From: Prevotellaceae bacterium UBA3849
GTDB lineage: Bacteria; Bacteroidota; Bacteroidia; Bacteroidales; Bacteroidaceae
DNA: 10,234 nt
Reading direction: 5' to 3'
NCBI GenBank assembly: GCA_002392645.1
Contig: DGHL01000002.1
Coordinates: 1 to 10,234 of the forward strand
Part shown: piece after piece, positions 1 through 4,882 of the stretch
Layout: each line of letters starts with the position of its first letter
How positions within the stretch are numbered: position 1 is the first letter of the stretch
Position numbers and translations under genes: made by a program
Notes under the pieces: model-generated
What the model saw: only the letters and a program-made list of their open reading frames with translations
Databases searched by the model: none
Told to the model about the DNA's origin: nothing

Positions 1-78
1 GCTACGATAAAGACCGTTCCCGTGGCACTGTCAACGCAGTGGATAGACTGGAGCAAGGTGGAGGAAAAGAAGTACTAA
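1..78 (+). CDS. 3' end of an unrecognised protein gene (partial)
   Basis: Frame 1 is open from the window edge to TAA at 76-78 and gives 25 residues ending in ...STQWIDWSKVEEKKY. The tryptophans, the charged end, the frequent ATA isoleucine codons and the G/C-rich third positions resemble the other genes here. A rival frame starting at base 3 stays open to TAG at 111-113. I prefer frame 1 because its stop falls exactly where the inverted-repeat element begins, whereas the rival frame would run through the repeat arm. I do not recognise the family from so short a tail. The 5' part lies outside the window. Confidence 0.5.
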   Translation, partial: ATIKTVPVALSTQWIDWSKVEEKKY

Positions 79-306
79 AGGTGGGTTCTAAAAATTCCCA
101 CGAGTTAAATTAGTCAATCATATAAATATCATTTTGTCATCTTTTTGTTTTCTTTCGGTGCAAACTGTTAACTTCCGCGGTCACATAGCCCGCTATGCTC
201 CCTTCTCAGTTAACATTTTGCCCTCGACGCTCGACCTTTGGTCGCTTGCCAGAGCAAGAACAAATTCAAAAATCTGACAGTGGGAATTATTAGAACCCAC
301 CTTAAG
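75..306. repeat. MITE-like element with 27-bp terminal inverted repeats and internal nested palindromes
   Basis: The arms 75-101 and 280-306 are reverse complements at 25 of 27 positions; the inner 24 bp differ at one. Inside lies a second inverted repeat, 160-173 against 208-221 (13 of 14), which encloses a perfect CATAGC-cc-GCTATG palindrome at 184-197. It is followed by two short hairpins, CGACC-ttt-GGTCG (232-244) and CTTGC-caga-GCAAG (245-258). There is no open reading frame of note. The layout fits a short non-autonomous transposable element or a REP/BIME-type intergenic repeat. I see no clear target-site duplication. The left arm starts on the stop codon of the preceding gene. Whether it is multicopy cannot be seen from one window. 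Confidence 0.7.
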
Positions 307-363
307 CAATTTACATGAGGATTGTTTATTCATAATAAAGGTTGTTAGATTATAGTTTTTGAA

Positions 364-432
364 GAGGTGCTCTCATTGCAAAGGCTCAGATTACTACCCA
401 TAGCCTATGCAATCGGGCACCTCACTTTTTTT
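364..432 (+). terminator. Long hairpin with T tract: terminator or small RNA
   Basis: Three stacked stems form one hairpin: GAGGTGC (364-370) with GCACCTC (417-423), ATTGCA (375-380) with TGCAAT (408-413), and AGGCT (382-386) with AGCCT (402-406). Only an A/A mismatch separates the upper two stems, and the loop has 15 nt. Seven T residues follow at 426-432, so the strand is plus. It may be the original terminator of the gene ending at 78, pushed downstream by the 75-306 element. Alternatively, the promoter-like TATAGTTTTTG at 351-361 directly upstream could drive a discrete small RNA of about 68 nt. That box has one extra base relative to TAnnTTTG. Confidence 0.6.
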
Positions 433-640
433 GTCGCAAGAACCATTGCCATGTCAGCCACTCAGGTATGACGGTTGTCCGCAACCTCAAAAAAATCGTC
501 GTCTGATATTCACTGCATCCATACTGGGTGGCAGCCTACCGTCTTTCCGAAGGGACTGACACTATTAATCTTTAACCTGTACAAGGAGGATTCCGCGTAT
601 CACACTTTTGGTTGCCAACTGTAAAATTTATTCCTGACGA
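433..640 (+). other. Gene-free stretch with a series of small hairpins; possible structured RNA
   Basis: There is no credible reading frame. Four compact hairpins can be drawn: GTCA...TGAC around 453-472, GGTTG-tccg-CAACC around 473-487, GGTGG-cagc-CTACC around 527-540, and GTCTTT-ccga-AGGGAC at 541-556. The last two contain G-U pairs only when read as plus-strand RNA; on the other strand these become A-C mismatches, which favours plus-strand transcription. I could not match it to RNase P RNA, SRP RNA, tmRNA or a riboswitch by their conserved boxes. From about 560 to 640 I see nothing. Confidence 0.3.
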
Positions 641-660
641 AAATTCCGCCCATGAAGAAA

Positions 661-717
661 AACGCCGTTTTTACCTTTTTGCAACAACCTCTGTCTCAGG
701 CGGTTGCAAGGGGCGTT
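661..717. repeat. Nested inverted repeat (hairpin)
   Basis: AACGCC (661-666) pairs with GGCGTT (712-717), and inside it TTGCAAC (679-685) pairs with GTTGCAA (703-709) around a 17-nt loop. There is no T tract after the stem on either strand, so it is not an obvious intrinsic terminator. It abuts the repeat cluster at 718-812 and may belong to the same repeated unit. Confidence 0.5.
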
Positions 718-812
718 GTAAAAGCTATCAAATCAGGTTGTAAAACGATAGCTTTTACGGTGTAATATGATAGCTTTTACCATGTAAAGTGATAGCTTTT
801 ACGATGCAATAT
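718..812. repeat. Three 22-bp tandem repeats preceded by an inverted copy
   Basis: The 12-mer GATAGCTTTTAC occurs at 747-758, 769-780 and 791-802, at an exact 22-bp spacing; the intervening 10 bp vary. Its exact reverse complement GTAAAAGCTATC lies at 718-729, so the first copy and the inverted copy form a perfect 12-bp stem around a 17-nt spacer. The layout resembles iterated protein-binding sites or an intergenic repeat family. No gene starts nearby, and bases 813-916 hold nothing further that I can support. Confidence 0.75.
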
Positions 813-916
813 GAATGCTTCATAAAAATCAACACGATAGTTTTTTATCAAAACCGTAATATTGTATCGTTCCAGGCAGCGCTACATACCCCCACCCCTG
901 CCCAGGATAAGGGCAC

Positions 917-951
917 AAAAAAAGCTCAGCTGGTCTCACGACTTGCTGAGC
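917..951 (-). terminator. Intrinsic terminator, minus strand
   Basis: GCTCAGC (924-930) and GCTGAGC (945-951) form a perfect 7-bp stem with a 14-nt loop. On the minus strand the stem is followed directly by seven T residues (917-923 read in reverse). The other strand has no T tract, so orientation is clear. There is no protein gene upstream on this strand, which is the main argument for the non-coding transcript that it would end. Confidence 0.7.
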
Positions 952-967
952 AAACACAAAAAATATA

Positions 968-1192
968 TCTACTAACCTAAACAATATCACTTGGGTTTAA
1001 AAAGTCCCGCATGGGATCTTTTCTCTTTTAACTTGACCGTCTTTCGGGTAGGTATAGGTCTCTGTGACCTTCCCTTGCCCTTATGACTGCATCAAATTTT
1101 GTTATCCTTTACCAAAACAAATCTTTTACCTTCGCGTCTCACGACGCTTACTAAACCTAAATCAATCTATAATTTCTACTAACCTAAACAAT
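968..1192. repeat. Pair of exact 18-bp direct repeats with a degenerate third copy
   Basis: TCTACTAACCTAAACAAT occurs at 968-985 and again at 1175-1192, 207 bp apart. A diverged version with two single-base insertions lies at 1148-1166. Both exact copies fall inside the candidate minus-strand RNA, one close to each end, so they would be repeated single-stranded motifs in that RNA. Confidence 0.65.
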
Positions 1193-1217
1193 CTTTGCTT
1201 TTATCTTTTTGACAATG

Positions 1218-1252
1218 CAAAGTTACGAACTTTTTTCTGTGTGCGCACACAA
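1218..1252 (-). promoter_or_regulatory. Minus-strand promoter for the candidate RNA
   Basis: TAACTTTG, read on the minus strand at 1225-1218, matches the Bacteroidetes -7 consensus TAnnTTTG. The upstream -33 region is weaker: TTG at 1252-1250 lies 24 nt away instead of the usual 19-21. It sits inside the palindrome at 1237-1252, so a protein bound there would cover the promoter. Confidence 0.5.
1237..1252. promoter_or_regulatory. Palindromic operator-like site, copy 1
   Basis: TGTGTGCGCACACA (1238-1251) is a perfect 14-bp palindrome with a central CG. It occupies the expected -33 region of the minus-strand promoter, consistent with a repressor site. The bound protein is unknown. Confidence 0.45.
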
Positions 1253-1302
1253 TTTCAAGAAAAACTTGCAAAATATACTATTTAATTGACATTTATCAAC
1301 GA

Positions 1303-1318
1303 TTGTGTGCGCACACAA
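1303..1318. promoter_or_regulatory. Palindromic operator-like site, copy 2
   Basis: TTGTGTGCGCACACAA is a perfect 16-bp palindrome that shares 15 of 16 bases with copy 1. The two centres are 66 bp apart, between the divergent promoters of the candidate RNA and rmuC. Such spacing would allow looping or cooperative binding; that is inference. Confidence 0.45.
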
Positions 1319-1398
1319 CGCTATTTTCTGTTCTTTTGGAGTTTGTAGCGGTAATTTTTTACGTATTAGGCAAAAAAACATAAAAAAAGACACGAAAT

Positions 1399-1429
1399 TT
1401 TGTAATTTCACCTTTTATTATTACCTTTG
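1399..1429 (+). promoter_or_regulatory. Promoter of rmuC, Bacteroidetes type
   Basis: TTTG (1399-1402), 19 nt, then TACCTTTG (1422-1429) fits the TTTG / TAnnTTTG consensus exactly. Transcription would start near 1435, leaving an untranslated leader of about 80 nt before the ATG at 1518. Confidence 0.75.
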
Positions 1430-1450
1430 CGTAAGGAAAAAAGAAACGTC

Positions 1451-1505
1451 CATGGCACACCTGCCCATGAAGGGGAATTTGGGAAACAAAGGATTTAATA
1501 ATTAA
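1451..1505 (+). other. rmuC leader: hairpin and possible 17-codon upstream frame
   Basis: Within the inferred leader, CAT-GGCA-cacc-TGCC-c-ATG (1451-1469) folds into a 7-bp stem with one bulge. An ATG at 1452 opens a 17-residue frame (MAHLPMKGNLGNKGFNN) ending at 1505, 12 nt before the rmuC start. There is no clear ribosome-binding site and no amino-acid bias of an attenuation peptide, so translation is doubtful. Confidence 0.15.
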
Positions 1506-1517
1506 AGAACAAAGGAA

Positions 1518-3083
1518 ATGGAATACTTCGTAATAGCTATCATCATAATGCTGGCAGTAGGGGTTATAGTTTTTTTAAACCTTACCGCAGAAAAGCGCGT
1601 AAAGGCGCTGAAGGAAGAGTGCGACATGCGCATAAACAATATGAAGATGGAGTGCGACTCACGCATCAGCGAACTGAAAACGGAGGGCCGCAATGCACTC
1701 GATGAGCAACGAGTGGCAGCTGAGCGTCTGCTTGCTGAGACTAAAAACGACCACCGCACGGCATTTGAAAACTACGTTGCGGCGGCAGAGAAGCGCATGG
1801 CGGACCAAAAGACTGACGCCGAGAAGCAAATGGCGGAGCAAAAGATGGCTGCTGAGCAACTGCTTACGGAGGCTAAGAATGAGCGAAATAATGAGAAGGA
1901 GCTCAAGAACAAACTGATAGACGAGAATACACAACTGAAATCCCGTTTGGATTCTACCACCGAACTGCTCGCTGCCACACGCCAACAGGCCAAGAAGGAT
2001 GAGGAGGAACGACAGGAGAAGTTTCAGACCGAACTGAGATTGGCTCGCGAACAGATGCGCGCGCAGTTTGAGAAGGAGATGGCTGAACGCGCTGAGATAC
2101 TGAAACGCGAGGCGCAAGAGCGCATGGACAGTCTGAAGCATGCCAACACTGAGCAGATGGCACAGATTGTGGACCCACTGAAGAAGGAGCTTGAGCAGCT
2201 GCGCAAACTCGTGGATGACAACAAAACCGAGCAGACCAAGAATACCTCGGAACTGGCTGCAAGCATCAAGGCTGTGTTTGAGCACGACAAGGAGCGCGAT
2301 AAGACCACGCAGAGCCTTGCCGACGCACTGAAGAACCGCGGCAAGGTGCAGGGCGACTGGGGAGAGATGGTGCTTGAGAATATACTGCGCGACAGCGGAT
2401 TGCGCGAAGGCGAGGAGTTCGTCAAGCAATATAGTCTGAAGAATGAGGCGGGAGACAACGTGCGCCCTGACGTGATAGTCAACGGCGCCGACGGCTCACG
2501 CATAATAATAGATTCCAAGGTTTCGCTTACGGCATACACCGACTATGTGGGTGCAGAGAGCGACGAGGAGCGCAATGCCGCCATAAAGGCTAACTATGAC
2601 TCAATATGGCAGCACGTAGTGGAGCTGTCAGACAAGAAATACCATAAGGACGTTGACAATGCCGTGCCTATGGTGCTGATGTTCATTCCTAACGAGGGCA
2701 GCTACATCCTCGCCATGAACCGCGACCCACAGCTGGGCGCAAAGGCCTACCGCAAGGGTGTGCTCATCATCAATCCTACCAATCTGATGGTGGTGCTGCG
2801 CCTGATGTTCCTTACATGGCAGAACACCCGTCAGGAGAAGAACAACCGCGAGATACTGAGTGCTGCCGCAAAGATATACGAGAAATACAGCACCTTCGCC
2901 GAAGGTTACGTAAGTCTGGGCAACCAGCTCAACACCGCGCGAACCACCTACGAGCGAGGACTGGGACAGCTGAAGGAGGGTAAGGGCAACCTGTCGAAGC
3001 AGTTGCAGGACCTGCTGCAGTATGGTGTGACGCCTACCAAGCAGATACCCGAGAAGATGCAGTCGCTGACTGACGAAGATTAA
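1518..3083 (+). CDS. rmuC: DNA recombination protein RmuC
   Basis: This 521-residue protein has the full RmuC architecture. One membrane-spanning helix lies at about residues 4-20, anchoring it to the inner membrane. A very long charged coiled coil (about 22-270) follows, with near-repeats rich in A, E, K and M around 85-120. The conserved RmuC domain runs from about 275 to 480. The family signature GDWGE is at 279-283. The segment with RPD (316-318) and IIIDSK (D332, K334) matches a PD-(D/E)XK nuclease-like core. RmuC is known in Escherichia coli for limiting rearrangement at inverted repeats; the biochemical activity here is inference. The ATG at 1518 has an A-rich upstream stretch (AAAGGAA) and allows the complete membrane helix. 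The gene has its own promoter, converges on the operon to the right and is separated from it by a bidirectional terminator. No frameshift or missing motif is seen. Confidence 0.97.
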   Translation: MEYFVIAIIIMLAVGVIVFLNLTAEKRVKALKEECDMRINNMKMECDSRISELKTEGRNALDEQRVAAERLLAETKNDHRTAFENYVAAAEKRMADQKTDAEKQMAEQKMAAEQLLTEAKNERNNEKELKNKLIDENTQLKSRLDSTTELLAATRQQAKKDEEERQEKFQTELRLAREQMRAQFEKEMAERAEILKREAQERMDSLKHANTEQMAQIVDPLKKELEQLRKLVDDNKTEQTKNTSELAASIKAVFEHDKERDKTTQSLADALKNRGKVQGDWGEMVLENILRDSGLREGEEFVKQYSLKNEAGDNVRPDVIVNGADGSRIIIDSKVSLTAYTDYVGAESDEERNAAIKANYDSIWQHVVELSDKKYHKDVDNAVPMVLMFIPNEGSYILAMNRDPQLGAKAYRKGVLIINPTNLMVVLRLMFLTWQNTRQEKNNREILSAAAKIYEKYSTFAEGYVSLGNQLNTARTTYERGLGQLKEGKGNLSKQLQDLLQYGVTPTKQIPEKMQSLTDED

Positions 3084-3085
3084 CA

Positions 3086-3167
3086 GCCCCTACCTCCGTC
3101 AATGAAGGACGAACGGGGCACGAAAACTAATGGCGCGGTGGACTATACAGAAAGCCACCGCGCCATT
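3086..3167. terminator. Bidirectional terminator between rmuC and the convergent operon
   Basis: AATGGCGCGGTGG (3129-3141) and CCACCGCGCCATT (3155-3167) form a perfect 13-bp stem with a 13-nt loop. T-rich sequence follows on the plus strand (TTTTCTAT), and on the minus strand TTAGTTTTCG follows, so it can end transcription from both sides. A smaller stem, GCCCC (3086-3090) with GGGGC (3115-3119), lies between it and the rmuC stop. Confidence 0.9.
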
Positions 3168-3175
3168 TTCTATGT

Positions 3176-4879
3176 TCAGAACGCCACAAAAGCCTTCAGG
3201 CTACCATAGCGTTCCTTGTGTTTTCCGGCTTCTGCCGACAGCATCGGTGCCGTGGAGTCGAAGCCTATATTTCCCGAATAGACAGCATCACTGACACGAT
3301 TGCCGTTGGTAACACACAGGTCACCACCCAAACCTACCCACATCTTACCTATCTTATGACGCCATGTCAGTTCCATAGCGAATTGGTTACAATCCGCAGC
3401 ACGATAGGCGTATGGGGCGAAAGCATGCTGAAAGTCAAGATGTTTTATCTTTGTGTTCTGCATCGTCACATCATACAGGTGAGTCCCCACACCCTGGTGG
3501 GCATACAGCATACTGAAATCTATAGCATCACGCTTGCCATGCCAGCCAAGGACTGCCTTTACGTGTGGTGTACAGGTTGACACCTTTATGCGATATGTGC
3601 CTCCGTTATATTTCTCATCATAACGGTTGGTTGCCAATCCGCCCTGCAACGCCACCTCTACACTCCCCATCCTGTGCGCTGCACTCACAGCCAGCAGGAC
3701 GTCAGTAACGTCGCGCTTATAATTCTGCTGACTGTCTATGACACGGAAGTCATAGCTGTTATAATCCACGTCAGCCAGGTATTCCTCTATTATATTCTCA
3801 TAGCCGTTGCGTCTCTGCAACTCTGCCGAGGCAGCAAAACGGAATGTCCATGAACGGCAAGGTGAATATGTAAGCATCAACTGTGGCGTAAGCACACTCG
3901 TCTTGCTCTCATACAGATTATAGATGTCACTCTCCTCCGTCTCCATGTGGTCGTGAGTATAGCCAACGGAAGCATACAGGCTTAGTGGCTTGTCCTGCGG
4001 CGACAAGTATTGCAGGCGCATATTCAGTTCATCGACATAATACATGCGCGACTTTCCAAACGATACCGCACTCTGGCGAGTATCGTACAGACCGAAGCCA
4101 TAGCACACGAAAAACCTGTCCTGCTGTCCTGGCCGCCAATAGCGCAACTGCATGTGCTGCTTATTACGTCCATATCCCGCATCGAACATCAGTAAGTGTC
4201 TGCCTATATACTTTCCTACTCCGGCATTGAAGCGCAGCCATGTGGTATTGTTCAGTGCACGCGGATCTGTCAGACGGTAAGACTGCTCACCATAGAAAGA
4301 AGCCTTTGCACCAAGAGTCCAGCCATTCAAATCGAAAGCATAGCTGCCTTCTGCATAGTAGCTGTCAAACTTAAAATCACCTCCGCAGGAGTCTGTAGAG
4401 ATATACGGCAGGTAGAGCTCAGGTAGCCGCATGGCACTCCAACCTATGTTGCGATGCTTACCACGTGCATATTGTATGTGTCCAGCCAACGTACCGCTGT
4501 GCTTTGTGACATATTCACCAAATGCACCTACACGATAGTCGGTAGAGCCGTCACCTTCATAAGGCATGAAGTCACCCTCCGTATCAGCGCCGGCAATCCC
4601 TATATATCCCACTGCACTCAGTTGTTGTGCAGCCGAATCAGGCTTTACGTTAGTTATCTGCATAAATACAGGGTTGGAATTCAGCGTCACCCTGCTCTGC
4701 AAACCCACATCACTCATCACACCATAGGCACGTTGCTCTGCAGGCGACAACGTAAACTTCGCTGACGAGTGAGCCTTCAGGGCCTCGTTAATATTTCCAT
4801 AGCCCGACGTCATTTGCTGAGCAAGGACTACCGTGGCTAATGAAAACAATGATATAATTGATAATAATATCTTCCTCAT
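3176..4879 (-). CDS. Outer-membrane beta-barrel-like protein, DUF6850 type
   Basis: This is a 567-residue exported protein. A signal peptide (residues 1-20, cleavage VLA|Q) is followed by about 540 residues rich in alternating hydrophobic and polar stretches with many Tyr, Trp and Phe, and the chain ends in Phe (KAFVAF). These are features of an outer-membrane beta-barrel assembled by the BAM machinery. I associate it from memory with the DUF6850 family found next to DUF4876 lipoproteins and TonB receptors in Bacteroidales; I could not search for it. The function is unknown. It is the last gene of the operon. Its ATG follows the receptor stop codon after only 3 nt (TAA-GGA-ATG), so translation is probably coupled, which implies matched amounts of both barrels. 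No CxxC or His-rich metal motif is apparent. It could be a second pore, an assembly partner or a surface scaffold for the receptor. Confidence 0.8.
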   Translation of the reverse strand: MRKILLSIISLFSLATVVLAQQMTSGYGNINEALKAHSSAKFTLSPAEQRAYGVMSDVGLQSRVTLNSNPVFMQITNVKPDSAAQQLSAVGYIGIAGADTEGDFMPYEGDGSTDYRVGAFGEYVTKHSGTLAGHIQYARGKHRNIGWSAMRLPELYLPYISTDSCGGDFKFDSYYAEGSYAFDLNGWTLGAKASFYGEQSYRLTDPRALNNTTWLRFNAGVGKYIGRHLLMFDAGYGRNKQHMQLRYWRPGQQDRFFVCYGFGLYDTRQSAVSFGKSRMYYVDELNMRLQYLSPQDKPLSLYASVGYTHDHMETEESDIYNLYESKTSVLTPQLMLTYSPCRSWTFRFAASAELQRRNGYENIIEEYLADVDYNSYDFRVIDSQQNYKRDVTDVLLAVSAAHRMGSVEVALQGGLATNRYDEKYNGGTYRIKVSTCTPHVKAVLGWHGKRDAIDFSMLYAHQGVGTHLYDVTMQNTKIKHLDFQHAFAPYAYRAADCNQFAMELTWRHKIGKMWVGLGGDLCVTNGNRVSDAVYSGNIGFDSTAPMLSAEAGKHKERYGSLKAFVAF

Positions 4880-4882
4880 TCC

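Larger units (their letters stand above)
917..1216 (-). ncRNA. Candidate non-coding RNA of about 300 nt, read on the minus strand
   Basis: A minus-strand promoter -7 box (TAACTTTG at 1225-1218) would start a transcript near 1212, and a hairpin plus T tract ends it at 917. No protein-like frame lies between. Read on the minus strand, it contains small stems: GCGTC-gtga-GACGC (GNRA-type loop, 1147-1134), AGGTC-acaga-GACCT (1070-1056) and TCCC-atgc-GGGA (1016-1005). An 18-nt motif appears near both the 5' and 3' ends. I do not find the conserved boxes of RNase P RNA, SRP RNA or tmRNA. The exact 5' end is inferred from the promoter and could lie several bases either way. A function cannot be assigned from the sequence. 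Confidence 0.45.

Noticed and set aside
364..600. RNase P RNA, SRP RNA or tmRNA in the gene-free region
   Set aside because: None of their conserved boxes are present on either strand (for example GAGGAAAGTCCGG, or GGTCAGGTCCGGAAGG).
789..980. 63-codon plus-strand frame in the gene-free region
   Set aside because: It starts inside the 22-bp repeat cluster and crosses a terminator stem; no family resemblance or ribosome-binding context.
1064..1285. 73-codon plus-strand frame
   Set aside because: It runs antisense through the candidate RNA, its promoter and a palindrome; composition is random-like.
1223..1411. 62-codon minus-strand frame between the divergent promoters
   Set aside because: It covers both palindromes and the rmuC -33 box; regulatory DNA explains the region better.
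1659..2429. Long antisense frame (256 codons) opposite rmuC
   Set aside because: It lies wholly inside the well-supported rmuC gene, is an extreme Leu-rich translation expected from the reverse of a Glu/Lys/Gln-rich coiled coil, and has no promoter or start context.
2024..2539. Second antisense frame (171 codons) opposite rmuC
   Set aside because: Its Ser/Leu/Cys-rich composition is typical of a shadow frame, and it overlaps the rmuC coding region.
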